A stretch of DNA of 64,000 nt from Pseudomonadota bacterium (lineage in GTDB: Bacteria; Pseudomonadota; Gammaproteobacteria; UBA1113), in assembly GCA_021781965.1 (NCBI GenBank), contig JAJXVU010000010.1, positions 1 through 64,000 on the forward strand, in the 5' to 3' direction. Made by a program: the position numbers and the translations under genes. Within the stretch, counting starts at the first letter, position 1. Every line of letters starts with the position of its first letter. Positions 36,582-47,398 of this stretch are shown piece by piece. The notes beneath the pieces are model-generated. The model ran no database searches. It was not told where the DNA came from and was given only the letters and a program-made list of their open reading frames with translations.

Positions 36582-39014
36582 ATGAAACAAATGCTTAGAT
36601 TATCGTTGATTTCTACTGCGCTGTTGGCTTGCCTTAGTGTACGCGCCTACGCAGACGAATCATTTAAGGTCGATAAAATTGAAATACAAGGTTTACAACG
36701 TATTAATGAAGGAACTGTATTAAATTATTTGCCTATACAGATTGGGCAAACCATTCAGCCTTCCGATACTGCTAAAATTATACGTGTATTATATAAAACA
36801 GGATTTTTTAGCGATGTAACGCTAGAGCACAAAGGCAATACTTTAATCGTTAAAGTGGTAGAAAAGCCAACGATCGGCCAATTTAAAATCACTGGTAACA
36901 AAAGTATTCCGACTAAAACCTTGCGCAAAACTTTATCTGATTTAGGCTTTGCCGAAGGTCGCGTTTATGATCCTTCTTTATTAAGCAGCATACGCGATTC
37001 CCTGCAGCGTGAATATTATAACCGTGGTAACTATAATGCCACCGTGACTACCAAAGTAACGCATACTTCCAGCAACCGCGTTGACATTAATATAAATGTC
37101 TTCGAAGGGCCATTGGCGAAGATCAGTGAAATTTCTATTATAGGCAATCATGCCTTCAAAGAAAAAGAATTGGTCAAACAATTTAGCTTATCGACCACGG
37201 GCATGTTTTCCTTCTTAACGGATAACGACAAATTTTCACAAGAAAAATTGAATGGCGACTTAGAAACATTGCGTTCATTTTATATGGACAGAGGCTATGT
37301 GCAATTTAAAGTGGATAGTTCCGAGGTATTGTTGAGCCCGGATAAAAAGAAGGTAACGATCCTAGTTCACGTTACGGAAGGTGATAAATTCACCGTCAGC
37401 GGTTATAAGATGGCTGGAACCTTTGTGGAGCCTAAAGAAAAATTAGAAAAGTTTGTGCACTTTGAGCCGAATGAAGTTTTTAATCGTAAGAAAATAACCA
37501 ATATCACCCAAGCCATGAGCAACACCATGGCTAACGATGGTTATGTTTATGCTCACGTAGAGCCTTTGCCTGAAGTGGATGCGGCTAAAAAACAAGTCTT
37601 TGTGACTTTCTTAGTGAGTCCGGGTAATCGCTACTATGTGCGCGATATTAATTTCCATGGCAATGATAAAACTGAAGACCAAGTCTTGCGTAGAGAAATG
37701 CGTCAGCAAGAAGGCGCACCTTATTCTTTATCTAAATCTAAGCAATCTGAAACCCGTTTGAATCGCCTTGGTTACTTTAAAACCGTTAAAGTTGAGAATA
37801 CTCCAGTTTCGGGCAGTGACGGTGACGATGAGGTGGATTTAGACTTTACTGTAACCGAAGCACCGTCGGCGACTATGTCCTTGGGCGTAGGTTATACCAA
37901 TAGCCTAGGTTTCTTGGTCAATGCGGCTTATTCCCAACCTAACTTTTTAGGTACGGGTAAGACTATTGGTGCCAATGCAACCGTCGCTGAGGGACAGCAA
38001 AGCGTGTCTTTTACCTACTTTAATCCTTATTACACCATGGATAATGTGGGTAGAGGATTTAGTGCATATGCCGATCACTATAACACTGATGAAGACTTGA
38101 CCGACAGTGTCGCCTATCAAATGAATGACTATGGCGCTAAGATGTTTTACAGTTTTCCTGTGAGTGAGCAAGATAATGTGAGTGCGGGCATAGGCTATGG
38201 TGCAACGTTGTTAAGTACGGGTGCCGACGCCAGTGACGCCGTCATTAACTTTATGGATAATTATACTTTAGACTTACCATTGCAACGTAACAGTAGCGAA
38301 GTGGCAATCGATCCAATGACGGGTGAACCTATACCGTACCCAACGCATGAAAGCATTTATAACGTGAATTTAACCACAGCGTGGGGGCATACGGGTTATG
38401 ATAGGGCCATTTTCCCTACGCGCGGTTATTCCCATTCGTTGAGTGCCAATGTGGCCTTACCCGGTGGCGGTACCAGCGTCAGTTACTATAAATTGGATTA
38501 TACAGGCCGTGTGTATCAACCTTTGGGTAAGGGTTTTATTGCCTCGGCGCGTGCTGAAGTGGGTTATGGCGATGGTATTTTAGGCACGCAATATTTGCCT
38601 TTCTACCAAAACTTTGGTGCGGGTGGTATCGGTACACCTGGCGCTATACGCGGTTATCAGGGCTTTTCTGTAGGTCCTAGAACGATGGATCCTGATGGCG
38701 GCACATCGGTTGTTGGTGGTAATACCATGACAGTAGGTAGTTTGGAACTAATTGTACCGACGCCATTAACCCCAGATAGTTTCCGAGTAACCACTTTTAT
38801 GGATGCCGGTAATGTCTATAATTGGAATGGTGGTGCACCTACAGCGACGACTGATGGTATTGGAAATGGCCCTATACGTTATTCAGCCGGTATACAAGGG
38901 CAATGGCAGACGCCTATGGGACAAATCATATTCAGCTTGGCTAAACCGATTAATCCACAGCCTGATGATGTGACCGAAGTATTCCAATTCTCCGCCGGGA
39001 CTTCGTTCTTATAA
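36582..39014 (+). CDS. bamA: Outer membrane protein assembly factor
   Basis: Core of the BAM complex. Signal peptide MKQMLRLSLISTALLACLSVRAYA, five POTRA domains (about 25-425) and a 16-strand barrel with the IRGYQGFSVGP loop and terminal FSAGTSFL. 810 aa, as in E. coli. AAAGGATAA precedes the ATG. Confidence 0.97.
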   Translation: MKQMLRLSLISTALLACLSVRAYADESFKVDKIEIQGLQRINEGTVLNYLPIQIGQTIQPSDTAKIIRVLYKTGFFSDVTLEHKGNTLIVKVVEKPTIGQFKITGNKSIPTKTLRKTLSDLGFAEGRVYDPSLLSSIRDSLQREYYNRGNYNATVTTKVTHTSSNRVDININVFEGPLAKISEISIIGNHAFKEKELVKQFSLSTTGMFSFLTDNDKFSQEKLNGDLETLRSFYMDRGYVQFKVDSSEVLLSPDKKKVTILVHVTEGDKFTVSGYKMAGTFVEPKEKLEKFVHFEPNEVFNRKKITNITQAMSNTMANDGYVYAHVEPLPEVDAAKKQVFVTFLVSPGNRYYVRDINFHGNDKTEDQVLRREMRQQEGAPYSLSKSKQSETRLNRLGYFKTVKVENTPVSGSDGDDEVDLDFTVTEAPSATMSLGVGYTNSLGFLVNAAYSQPNFLGTGKTIGANATVAEGQQSVSFTYFNPYYTMDNVGRGFSAYADHYNTDEDLTDSVAYQMNDYGAKMFYSFPVSEQDNVSAGIGYGATLLSTGADASDAVINFMDNYTLDLPLQRNSSEVAIDPMTGEPIPYPTHESIYNVNLTTAWGHTGYDRAIFPTRGYSHSLSANVALPGGGTSVSYYKLDYTGRVYQPLGKGFIASARAEVGYGDGILGTQYLPFYQNFGAGGIGTPGAIRGYQGFSVGPRTMDPDGGTSVVGGNTMTVGSLELIVPTPLTPDSFRVTTFMDAGNVYNWNGGAPTATTDGIGNGPIRYSAGIQGQWQTPMGQIIFSLAKPINPQPDDVTEVFQFSAGTSFL

Positions 39015-39017
39015 TGG

Positions 39018-39088
39018 ATTCCGAGCCGCGACCGTCAGGGAGCGGTTTTTTTGCAAACAACCGCTCCCTGACGGTCGCGGCTCGGAAT
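39018..39088. repeat. Family B hairpin repeat, perfect 28-bp stem
   Basis: ATTCCGAGCCGCGACCGTCAGGGAGCGG (28 nt, 39018-39045) is exactly complementary to 39061-39088, with a 15-nt T/A-rich loop. It begins 4 bp after the bamA stop. There is no T-run behind the stem, so it is a repeat rather than a standard terminator, though it may stabilise or end the bamA mRNA. Confidence 0.9.
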
Positions 39089-39199
39089 CTATTCACCAAT
39101 TTGACTATAACCGCGGAAATATGGTACTTTCGGTGCGCACACTAAAGCAAAGCTTTTAACATAATTATGTCTATATATTAACCAAGGAGACGACCGTAT

Positions 39200-39772
39200 A
39201 TGAAAAAATTAACCTTAGCACTGATGGCTACATTAGCCATAGGCTTAGCCGCAACAACCTTTGCTGCGGACATCAAGGCTGCACCTGCACCTGCCAATAC
39301 AGCGCCTGCAGCAGCTAACACGGCAACAGCGGGACTCAAAATAGGTGTGATTGAATTGGGCGAAGTTTTAAAAGCTGATCCACAAATGCAAGCTTTGAAA
39401 AAGCAATTAGAAGCTCAGTTTAAGCCTAGAATGGATAAAATGACGGCTTTGCAAACCACTTTAAAGGCTGATACCGATAAAATGTCGCGTGATGCCTCTG
39501 TGATGAATGCTGCAGACAAAACCGCATTGAACGATAAAATAGGCCGTGAGCAACGCGATTTAACCCGTATGCAACAAGATTACTTCCAAGACGCTAAAAC
39601 AGCACAAAATGAAGCTATGTCTAAAGTGCTAAAGCGTGTTGATGATGTAGTGGCTAAAGTGGCTAAACAACAAAACTTGGATCTTATTTTCCAACGTGAA
39701 AATGTGGCTTACCATAGTGCTCGTGTGGATATTACCCAAGCGGTGATTGCACAGATGAAGTCGGCTTCCTAA
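39200..39772 (+). CDS. skp: Periplasmic chaperone Skp/OmpH
   Basis: Carries unfolded outer membrane proteins to BamA. Signal peptide MKKLTLALMATLAIGLAATTFAA, then an Ala/Pro linker (about 24-45) longer than usual, the IGVIELGEVLKADPQMQALKK start of the OmpH domain and long charged helices. 190 aa. CAAGGAGAC precedes it. Confidence 0.93.
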   Translation: MKKLTLALMATLAIGLAATTFAADIKAAPAPANTAPAAANTATAGLKIGVIELGEVLKADPQMQALKKQLEAQFKPRMDKMTALQTTLKADTDKMSRDASVMNAADKTALNDKIGREQRDLTRMQQDYFQDAKTAQNEAMSKVLKRVDDVVAKVAKQQNLDLIFQRENVAYHSARVDITQAVIAQMKSAS

Positions 39773-39781
39773 CCAATTAGT

Positions 39782-40822
39782 ATGGCCATAAAGTCTTACT
39801 GCTTAGCAGAAATTGCTGACCTCATTGGTTGTGAGGTACATAGTCGTTGGCAAGATCGGCGTATTACCGGTCTTGCCCCTTTAGAAACAGCCAATGCGGA
39901 ACAATTGAGCTTCATTAGTCATAGCAAGTATAAAAAATATTTGACAACGACTAAGGCTGCCGCCGTTATAACTCCCGCTGAAACTGCGGACAGTGTTAAT
40001 GGTGATACGGCTGTGCTTATATATCCCGATCCTTATCTTGCTTATGCAAAATTAACCCATCTATTTGCTTATAGAACGCCTAGCGCTGCAGGAATACACC
40101 CCAGTGCGGTTATAGACAAAAGTGCCAAAATTGCTCATAGTGCCACTATAGGTGCTCAAGTGGTAGTGGAAGAGGGTGTAGTCATAGGTGAAAATGTAAT
40201 CGTAGGTCCTGGTTGCATTATAGGCGCGCACAGTACTATAGGTGATAACAGTTATTGCTATGCCAGAGTAACGCTTTATCATCATACTCAGGTTGGCAAA
40301 CGCGCTATTTTACACAGTGGCGTGGTGCTGGGTGCAGATGGTTTTGGTTTTGCGCCTGAGAAAGGGCAATGGGTCAAAATAGAGCAATTAGGATGTGTGT
40401 TAATAGGGGATGATGTAGAAATTGGCGCTAATACTACGGTCGATCGCGGCGCATTGGGAGATACAATCATCCACAATGGCGTTAAATTAGATAATCAAAT
40501 TCAGATTGGACATAATGTTAAGATTGGTCAGGGTACGGCTATTGCGGGTTGCACCGCCGTTGCGGGCAGCACCACTATAGGCCGCCATTGCCGTATTGCG
40601 GGTTTGGTCGGCATTGCAGGGCATTTAGAAATCACTGATGGTGTGGTTATTTTGGGAATGAGCGGCGTCTCTAAATCTATTTTAGAACCCGGTATTTATG
40701 CCTCTGGTATTCCTCTAGAATCGCGCGAATCCTGGGCGAGAAATGTGATACAATTTAAGCACTTAAATGAGCTAGCTAAGAGAGTTAACCAATTAGAAAA
40801 GAGAGAGCAATCAGATGAGTGA
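39782..40822 (+). CDS. lpxD: UDP-3-O-acylglucosamine N-acyltransferase
   Basis: Third enzyme of lipid A synthesis. An N-terminal uridine-binding domain (1-100) is followed by left-handed beta-helix hexapeptide repeats and [21 protein letters not shown], with catalytic His in [10 protein letters not shown]. 346 aa. Overlaps fabZ by 8 bp. Confidence 0.96.
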   Translation: MAIKSYCLAEIADLIGCEVHSRWQDRRITGLAPLETANAEQLSFISHSKYKKYLTTTKAAAVITPAETADSVNGDTAVLIYPDPYLAYAKLTHLFAYRTPSAAGIHPSAVIDKSAKIAHSATIGAQVVVEEGVVIGENVIVGPGCIIGAHSTIGDNSYCYARVTLYHHTQVGKRAILHSGVVLGADGFGFAPEKGQWVKIEQLGCVLIGDDVEIGANTTVDRGALGDTIIHNGVKLDNQIQIGHNVKIGQGTAIAGCTAVAGSTTIGRHCRIAGLVGIAGHLEITDGVVILGMSGVSKSILEPGIYASGIPLESRESWARNVIQFKHLNELAKRVNQLEKREQSDE

Positions 40823-41270
40823 AATATTGAGAGTAACGGATATATTAAATTATCTACCACACCGCGCTCCTTTTATGTTGGTGGATAGAGTGTTGGAATA
40901 TGAAAAAGGTAAGCGGTTAGTGGCTATTAAAAATGTCACCTTCAACGAACCATTTTTTGCTGGACACTTCCCGGGTAATCCTGTTATGCCCGGAGTATTG
41001 ATTATTGAAGCCTTAGCGCAAGCGGGTTGTATATTGGCATTTTTGTCTAATGACAGCGATGTTTCCAGCGAGGAACTTTATTTATTTGCAGGGATTGATA
41101 ATGCACGTTTTCGCCGTGTAGTGATTCCAGGTGATCAACTCAGATTAGAAGTCACCATTACCAAGATGAAGCGCGACTTATTAAAAGTCGAAGCTACCGC
41201 CAGTGTGGAGGGTGAAGAAGCCTGCAGTGCAGAAATTATGAGTATTAGATCTAAGGTACAAAAAAAGTGA
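40815..41270 (+). CDS. fabZ: 3-hydroxyacyl-ACP dehydratase
   Basis: Hot-dog fold fatty acid enzyme. The catalytic His is in [15 protein letters not shown] and Glu in IEALAQAG. 151 aa. Its stop overlaps the GTG start of lpxA by 4 bp. Confidence 0.97.
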   Translation: MSEILRVTDILNYLPHRAPFMLVDRVLEYEKGKRLVAIKNVTFNEPFFAGHFPGNPVMPGVLIIEALAQAGCILAFLSNDSDVSSEELYLFAGIDNARFRRVVIPGDQLRLEVTITKMKRDLLKVEATASVEGEEACSAEIMSIRSKVQKK

Positions 41271-42040
41271 TACATCCAAGCGCAATCATTCATGAAACGG
41301 CCAAAGTCGATAGCAGTGTACAGATAGGTCCATGGACTTATATCGGTGCCGAAGTTGAGATCGGTGCGGGCACGATTGTAGGTCCGCATGTGTGTATCGA
41401 AGGTCCGACTACACTGGGACAAAACAACCATATACATCCTTATGCTTCCATAGGTGGGGATCCTCAGGATAAAAAATATGAGGGCGGTAAAACGCGCTTA
41501 GAGATCGGCGATAGCAATTCCATACGTGAATTTGTCACCATCAATCGCGGTACAGAGCAAGGTGGCCATGTGACTCGTTTAGGCAATCATAATTTGCTGA
41601 TGGCTTATGTGCATGTTGCACACGATTGCATTATAGGCGATCACGCTATTTTTGCTAATAATGCAAGCCTTGCAGGTCATGTGATCGTGCATGATCATGC
41701 CATATTGAGCGGCTTTTCTGCGGTACATCAATTTGCCATTATAGGAGAGCACAGTTTTGTGGCTCATGCAGGCATGGTGGGGCAAGATGTGTTGCCATAT
41801 GTTTTAGTTTCTGGTGATCCAGCCGAGCCTTATGGCATTAATTCACTGTGCATTAATCGCCGTGGCTTTACGGAAGAACAAATTGCAGCTATTAAATCGG
41901 CATATAAAATTATTTTCCGTCAAGGTTTAAAGTCAGCCGAAGCTGTAGAAAAGCTCAAAGAAATGCTTGCTAAACATCCTGAAATTGCGCCTATGCTGCA
42001 GGCTTTAGAAAATCCATCCGCGCGTGGTATTGCTCGCTAA
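41267..42040 (+). CDS. lpxA: UDP-N-acetylglucosamine acyltransferase
   Basis: First step of lipid A synthesis. Beta-helix hexapeptide repeats, [15 protein letters not shown] and [24 protein letters not shown] with the catalytic His are conserved. 257 aa, GTG start overlapping fabZ (GTGA). Hydrocarbon-ruler residues were not assigned. Confidence 0.96.
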   Translation: MIHPSAIIHETAKVDSSVQIGPWTYIGAEVEIGAGTIVGPHVCIEGPTTLGQNNHIHPYASIGGDPQDKKYEGGKTRLEIGDSNSIREFVTINRGTEQGGHVTRLGNHNLLMAYVHVAHDCIIGDHAIFANNASLAGHVIVHDHAILSGFSAVHQFAIIGEHSFVAHAGMVGQDVLPYVLVSGDPAEPYGINSLCINRRGFTEEQIAAIKSAYKIIFRQGLKSAEAVEKLKEMLAKHPEIAPMLQALENPSARGIAR

Positions 42041-42041
42041 T

Positions 42042-43178
42042 ATGCTAACCATAGGGATAGTTGCGGTAGAACCCTCTGCCGATATACTAGGCGCTAGCCT
42101 TATGCAAGCGTTATTGGTTACGCGGCAAGATATTCAGTTCATAGGCGTGGGCGGTCCGCGCATGGCGGCAATAGGGTTTAAGAGCCTATATTCATTTTCA
42201 GCCTTATCACACATGGGCTTTATAGAAGTCCTCAAACATTTACCCACACTGTTATCGGCGCGACGCTATTTGTTATCTCAATTTATTGAGCAAAAGGTAG
42301 ATCTCTTTATAGGCATTGATGCGCCCGATTTTAATTTATATCTGGAAGAGCATCTCAAAAAGAAATCTATCAAAACGGTGCATTATGTCAGCCCTAGTGT
42401 ATGGGCTTGGCGCTCTGGGCGTATTCATCGCATCAAACGCGCTGTAGACTTGTTATTAACGTTATTTCCTTTCGAGGCGCAATTTTATCAAAAAAATGCT
42501 ATGAAAGTGCAATTTGTAGGTCATCCCTTGGCCGATGAGATTGGCTTCGATATTGATGTCAATGAAGCGCGCCGTAAATTAAATATAGATAATGAGGCAA
42601 AAATAATCGCCTTATTTCCTGGCAGCCGCAGCGCAGAAATTAAATATATGGCACGCCCTTTTTTAGAAGCCGCACAACTGTGCTATGCACAAGATTCTAG
42701 TTTGCAATTTATAGTTGCTCTGCCAAATGAGGGTTTAAAAGAACAGTTCTTGGTAAAATGTGAAGATCTATTTGCTCACTTTCCGGTAACGATACAAGTA
42801 GGGGATTCACATACCGTATTGGCCGCAGCCGATGTAGTATTGGTTAAATCAGGCACGGTTACCTTAGAAGCTTTATTGTATAAAAAACCGATGGTCATCG
42901 CGTTTATGGCTTCGCCTATCAGTTTTTGGATAGCGCGTAAGATAATCAACGTCAAGTATATAGGCTTACCGAATCTATTAACCGATAAACCTTTAGTGCC
43001 TGAAATCTTACAAGAAGAGGCCAAACCCGAAGTTTTAGCAGAAGCCTTGTTAGCCTATTTTAAAGATCCACAAAAAAGCACCGTTTTAAAAGAAGAATAT
43101 GTACAACTACATCGCCAATTGCGCTGCAATGCGAGTGAGACGGCAGCGAAAGCTATTTTTGAGTTGCTGGCGTTCTAA
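42042..43178 (+). CDS. lpxB: Lipid-A-disaccharide synthase
   Basis: Joins UDP-diacyl-GlcN and lipid X. HYVSPSVWAWR, GIDAPDFN, LFPGSRSAEI and KSGTVTLEALL are LpxB signatures. The N-terminal loop, usually GExSGD, reads VEPSAD (V9, A13), losing both glycines. The start at 42042 (MLTIGIVA) is chosen over an upstream GTG inside lpxA. 378 aa. E. coli has rnhB next; here an unrelated gene follows on the other strand. Confidence 0.94.
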   Translation: MLTIGIVAVEPSADILGASLMQALLVTRQDIQFIGVGGPRMAAIGFKSLYSFSALSHMGFIEVLKHLPTLLSARRYLLSQFIEQKVDLFIGIDAPDFNLYLEEHLKKKSIKTVHYVSPSVWAWRSGRIHRIKRAVDLLLTLFPFEAQFYQKNAMKVQFVGHPLADEIGFDIDVNEARRKLNIDNEAKIIALFPGSRSAEIKYMARPFLEAAQLCYAQDSSLQFIVALPNEGLKEQFLVKCEDLFAHFPVTIQVGDSHTVLAAADVVLVKSGTVTLEALLYKKPMVIAFMASPISFWIARKIINVKYIGLPNLLTDKPLVPEILQEEAKPEVLAEALLAYFKDPQKSTVLKEEYVQLHRQLRCNASETAAKAIFELLAF

Positions 43179-43365
43179 GAGAGAAAATTGTTGATTTGAT
43201 GGTGCATGAAAAACGCGATCATGCGTTATCAGGAAATTAAGGCGATAAAAGAACTATGTTTCAGACCGGATGATTTGCAAGATTGAAGGGCGAAAATCAC
43301 GTTCATAGCCTTGGGAAGACATTCTGAAATTTTTAATTTTCTAAGCGATCTACCGGAAAATATAA

Positions 43366-43405
43366 CTTCCATCCCGAGGGCAAATAAATTTTTCTTCGGG
43401 ATGGG
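43366..43405. terminator. Candidate hairpin downstream of lpxB
   Basis: CATCCCGAGG...CTTCGGGATG forms an 8-bp stem around an AT-rich loop between the convergent lpxB and Sel1-like genes. No U-run follows on either strand, so its terminator role is uncertain. Confidence 0.35.
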
Positions 43406-43449
43406 CTATTTTAGAAACCTAGCGGCATTTCACTAACACATTCTACAGA

Positions 43450-44067
43450 CTATATTGTATTGTTTACCTTATTACTTTCTGGAATAGGTATTTCCTCCAT
43501 TTTAATAACAACGTCTCCCTTATTATTTTCTGGAATAGTTATTTCCTTTTTACCTAAAAAAGCTTGTTGGGAGCGTAGCGCTTTTAGCGTTTTATGATTA
43601 GGGGTATTTAAGGAAATCTCTCTCTCTAAATCATTAAGAATCTCATCTCGAATACATAACCCTAAATTTCTGGCCATTTCCATATAGTATTTAGCTTTTT
43701 TTAAATCTTTTGGAACATTCCCGCTGCCCGACCTAAATATATTTGCTGCCGCATATGCTGAAAACGGATTTCCAGCATCGGCAGCGTTTATATAATGCTC
43801 TAGAGCTGGCTGATAATTATTCGGCTCAAGCTGTATCGATCTATCTCCCCGTTCATGTTGCTCTTGATTGTATTGGGTATAGCGGCTTGCTGGTACGGGA
43901 CTTGGGCTTGGCATGGGTACGGGACTTGGGCTTGGCATGGGTGCAGGACTTGGGCTAGGCGTTGGCGTCGGTGTAGGACTTGGGCTTGGCATGGGTATAA
44001 AATTTGGTATAGAGTTTATTTGTCTAATAGATATATTATCTGCTCCATGAGCACGGCGTTTATGCAT
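43450..44067 (-). CDS. Small Sel1-repeat protein with Pro-Ser repeat linker
   Basis: 205 aa. Residues 25-62 are PSPSPTPTPTPSPSP-like repeats. About 88-135 (ALEHYINAADAGNPFSAYAAANIFRSG...KDLKKAKYYMEMARNLG) matches Sel1/TPR-like repeats, and the C-terminus has a duplicated EITIPENNK / EIPIPESNK motif. There is no signal peptide. Sel1 proteins are frequent among Legionella host-interaction proteins, so effector status is possible but unproven. It interrupts the usual lpxB neighbourhood. Confidence 0.65.
   Translation of the reverse strand: MHKRRAHGADNISIRQINSIPNFIPMPSPSPTPTPTPSPSPAPMPSPSPVPMPSPSPVPASRYTQYNQEQHERGDRSIQLEPNNYQPALEHYINAADAGNPFSAYAAANIFRSGSGNVPKDLKKAKYYMEMARNLGLCIRDEILNDLEREISLNTPNHKTLKALRSQQAFLGKKEITIPENNKGDVVIKMEEIPIPESNKVNNTI
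43880..44005. repeat. Short tandem repeats encoding PSPSP(V/A)PM
   Basis: GGGACTTGGGCTTGGCATGGGT and close variants recur in the Sel1-like gene. They give a Pro/Ser-rich linker that could change length by slippage in whole codons. Confidence 0.7.
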
Positions 44068-44177
44068 GAAATTTCTCCCTTATACTGTATAAATTCAAAT
44101 ATCTACTATATACGGCAAAAAGAAATGAAAAGCAAGCCCTTATTATCCTATGCTGAGTAATTTTTAAATTAAATAAA

Positions 44178-44969
44178 TCAACTTAGCCTTCGCTTATACA
44201 ACCAAGCAATCAAATATTTTCTGAGCGGTGTTAACTCGCTATAACTATTTAATAAAATAGAAAAATCTTTTTCATTTAACAGCAATTGTTTAGACTTAAG
44301 CTTGACCTCAATCAAAGAGGGATGTTGCGCCGATCGTTCAGCGGCAGGTAATAACAATAAAGCTGCTTTATAGTCGGCCAATGCCTTTTGCACCTGCGTA
44401 TTTAAGATAGAGTGAATTTCTGCTTTAGAAAGATCTTGCCAGATAGGTAATACCGTTAAAGGTAAGAATACGCGATCTTTTTTAATATTACGCCCTAAGT
44501 ATATTATTTCATCCATCAAACTTAAGGCCACGGCCATAGTACGGGTATAATGCAATACATTCGGATCTTTAAAACCATAGATATAAGCTGCTAAACTTTG
44601 CTGAATGCCGCGCGTTCTATAGCTATAGGCACTAAAGTCTTCCTCGGTGCAACAATGATCCAGTTCGCGTGTTATTCTAACGCCCTCTAAATAATCCTGC
44701 AGCAGGGCAGAAGGTAGCTTATACTGCGTAATAACGTCTTGCATTGCTATGGCGGCTGGATGCGTTGCCTTTTGCATCAACATCTGGCCCATTTCTTGTT
44801 GCCACCACGCCCATTTCACCATAAAAATATCAGTTTCTTTTAAAGTTAACATCTGCGACAAGGTATCACAAAAAGCATACAATTTCATAACGGCATCTTT
44901 TTTAGCTTTATCTAAAAACAACCAACTGTAATACAAATCACTGCCCGGTGTTGCAAGCGTATCATTCAT
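44178..44969 (-). CDS. Squalene/phytoene synthase family protein, degenerate active site
   Basis: 263 aa. [25 protein letters not shown] and [12 protein letters not shown]...[23 protein letters not shown] follow the squalene/phytoene synthase fold. The first Asp-rich motif (usually DDxxD after LYAFC) reads DTLSQML, and the second is reduced. Prenyl transfer is therefore unlikely; it resembles non-catalytic NDUFAF6-like members linked to respiratory complex I assembly. The start overlaps the mutS stop (ATGA). Confidence 0.7.
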   Translation of the reverse strand: MNDTLATPGSDLYYSWLFLDKAKKDAVMKLYAFCDTLSQMLTLKETDIFMVKWAWWQQEMGQMLMQKATHPAAIAMQDVITQYKLPSALLQDYLEGVRITRELDHCCTEEDFSAYSYRTRGIQQSLAAYIYGFKDPNVLHYTRTMAVALSLMDEIIYLGRNIKKDRVFLPLTVLPIWQDLSKAEIHSILNTQVQKALADYKAALLLLPAAERSAQHPSLIEVKLKSKQLLLNEKDFSILLNSYSELTPLRKYLIAWLYKRRLS

Positions 44970-47398
44970 TGTGCAGCCTCACTATTCTTAAAAATAGCAT
45001 GTATATCTTTCTTTAAATTAGACAATTCCAATTGTTGTAGTTTTTCATAAGCCTTGTTAATCACCACATCAGGAATGCCTGCCAATTGCGCCACATGTAA
45101 ACCATAACTCTTATTAGCCGGCCCCGTTTCAATGCGATGTAAAAAAATGATCGAACCATCCTTGTCGCTGGCACTGACGTGTAAGTTGATAGCACAATCT
45201 AAATTATCACTCAAATGCGTTAATTCAAAAAAATGCGTGGCAAATAAGGTTAAACTTTGATTATGCTCCGCCAAATATTCAGCACAAGCGTAGGCTAGCG
45301 ATAAACCATCGAAGGTACTGGTACCGCGACCGATTTCATCCATTAACACTAAACTCTGTGGAGTCGCTTGTCTTAATATGGTAGAAGTCTCTATCATTTC
45401 CAACATAAAAGTAGATTGTTTTTCGGTGAGATTATCGGAGGCACCGATGCGTGTAAAAATGCGATCGACCAAACCTATGCGTGCTTGTTGCGCTGGCACA
45501 AAACTTCCGATCTGCGCTAACAACACAATAATAGCCACTTGACGCATATAGGTGGATTTACCACCCATATTAGGGCCAGTGATGATTTGCATTCTATTTT
45601 TCGGTGTGAGTTTGGTATCGTTGGCGATAAAGGGTTCTTCTAAGTAGGCTTCAACCACTAAATGCCTACCTTGTTTAATGAGTATTCCGGGTTCATCGCT
45701 CAGTATAGGTCGCATCAATTCTAAACTATAAGCACGCTCGGCTAAATTGGTTAATACATCCAGTTGTGCCAAAGCATCCGCTAAATGTTGTAAGGGCAAT
45801 AATTGCTCGTTGATGATATCCAATAAAGCTTCATATAACTCTTTTTCACGGGTTAAAGCTTTAGCTTCTGCACTCAATACCTTGTCTTCAAACGACTTTA
45901 ATTCAGGCGTAATAAAGCGTTCGGCATTTTTAAGTGTTTGTCTGCGCATATAATGCGAAGGGGCTTGTTCGGCTTGCATGCGGCTTATTTCAATAAAGAA
46001 ACCATGAACTCTGTTAAAACCGACTTTAAGAGAGCTTAATCCCGTCTTTTGTTTTTCTTCGTGTTCTAGTTTCACTAAGAATGAATCGGCATGCGTACTA
46101 AGTTGTCTTAATTCATCTAAAACAGCATCGTAACCTTCGGCAATGACCCCACCATCTCGTATCAATGCAGCCGGTTCAGCGGCGATGGCTTTAGCAAGTG
46201 TTGCGCTTAACTCAGGAAATAAATGTATATTGTCTTTAAGTGTGGTTAATAATTCACTGTCGTTTTCTTTTAGACTATTTTTTAATGCGGGCAAAGCCAG
46301 TAGGGTATCTTTTAATTTTAACAGATCGCGAGGTCTAGCGCTGTGCAAAGAAACGCGCGTTAAAATACGCTCCACATCGCCTATAGGGGCTAATAAATCT
46401 CTAACCGTATTGTGATTTGCCAGCAAGGATTGTATTGCTTGCTGCCGTTGTTCTAATGTATTGCGCTGGCGCAAGGGCTGATTAAGCCAACGATTTAATA
46501 AACGACTCCCCATAGGTGTTTTGGTTTTGTCTAAAATGGCGCGTAATGTATGCGAGGCTTTGTCGTGTAAGCTGACGCTGATTTCCAAATTACGACGACT
46601 ATGGGCATCCATAATGACCGTTTCTGCATTGGAAACCACTTTCAAAGATTGTAAATGCATCAAGGTAGTACATTGCGTTTGTAATGTGTAGCGTAGCAAG
46701 GCACCGGCTGCAATCACCGCTGCGGGTAGATGTTCACAGTCAAACGCCTTTAAAGTTTGTACCTTAAACTGTTGTAACAATACTTTTTGGGCACTGTTTA
46801 AATTAAAATCCCAGGGTGGGCGCTTGTTGACATGAAATTCTTTTAGATATTGCGGCACAGGCATTTCGCCATTGACCAATATTTCTGCTGGACGCAAACG
46901 CGCTAACTCAGCTTGCACGGCTTCTAGACTGTCTAATTCACTGATTTCAAATTTGCCACGACTTAATTCTAAACAGGCTAGGCCAAACCGATCTTTTTCT
47001 TGATGCAGTGCCAATAAAATATTATCGTCGTTTGCGTTTAGCAAGGCTTCTTCGGTTAAGGTGCCTGGAGTAATGATGCGAGTGACTTCGCGCTGCATAG
47101 GGCCTTTAGCGCTGCCCGGTTCGCCGATTTGCTCGCAGATGGCCACACTGCGGCCCAAACGGACTAATTTAGCCAAATAATTATCTACGGCGTGGAAGGG
47201 TACACCCGCCATAGGAATGGTTTTTCCGGCGGATTGGCCGCGTTGGGTCAACGTAATATTCAGTAATTTAGCGGCTTCTATGGCGTCATCGAAAAACATT
47301 TCATAGAAATCGCCCATACGATAGAATAATAAAACATCTTTATATTGCTCTTTAATGCTCAAATATTGTTGCATCATCGGGGTATGGTTATCACTCAT
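44966..47398 (-). CDS. mutS: DNA mismatch repair protein MutS
   Basis: Recognises mismatches. The mismatch-binding motif is [10 protein letters not shown] at the N-terminus, Walker A is [14 protein letters not shown] and Walker [17 protein letters not shown]. The start at 47398 ([13 protein letters not shown]) is chosen, with AAGG 9 nt upstream, over 47431. 810 aa. It is upstream of the squalene synthase-like gene in one operon. Confidence 0.97.
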   Translation of the reverse strand: MSDNHTPMMQQYLSIKEQYKDVLLFYRMGDFYEMFFDDAIEAAKLLNITLTQRGQSAGKTIPMAGVPFHAVDNYLAKLVRLGRSVAICEQIGEPGSAKGPMQREVTRIITPGTLTEEALLNANDDNILLALHQEKDRFGLACLELSRGKFEISELDSLEAVQAELARLRPAEILVNGEMPVPQYLKEFHVNKRPPWDFNLNSAQKVLLQQFKVQTLKAFDCEHLPAAVIAAGALLRYTLQTQCTTLMHLQSLKVVSNAETVIMDAHSRRNLEISVSLHDKASHTLRAILDKTKTPMGSRLLNRWLNQPLRQRNTLEQRQQAIQSLLANHNTVRDLLAPIGDVERILTRVSLHSARPRDLLKLKDTLLALPALKNSLKENDSELLTTLKDNIHLFPELSATLAKAIAAEPAALIRDGGVIAEGYDAVLDELRQLSTHADSFLVKLEHEEKQKTGLSSLKVGFNRVHGFFIEISRMQAEQAPSHYMRRQTLKNAERFITPELKSFEDKVLSAEAKALTREKELYEALLDIINEQLLPLQHLADALAQLDVLTNLAERAYSLELMRPILSDEPGILIKQGRHLVVEAYLEEPFIANDTKLTPKNRMQIITGPNMGGKSTYMRQVAIIVLLAQIGSFVPAQQARIGLVDRIFTRIGASDNLTEKQSTFMLEMIETSTILRQATPQSLVLMDEIGRGTSTFDGLSLAYACAEYLAEHNQSLTLFATHFFELTHLSDNLDCAINLHVSASDKDGSIIFLHRIETGPANKSYGLHVAQLAGIPDVVINKAYEKLQQLELSNLKKDIHAIFKNSEAAQ

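Noticed and set aside
39018-39088. Calling the bamA-skp hairpin a Rho-independent terminator
   Set aside because: The stem is perfect but no U-run follows on either strand, and the same sequence recurs elsewhere as a repeat.
43743-44160. Plus-strand frames over the Sel1-like gene (WGTWAWHG repeats)
   Set aside because: They are produced by the Pro-Ser repeat on the opposite strand. The minus frame has the Sel1 domain.
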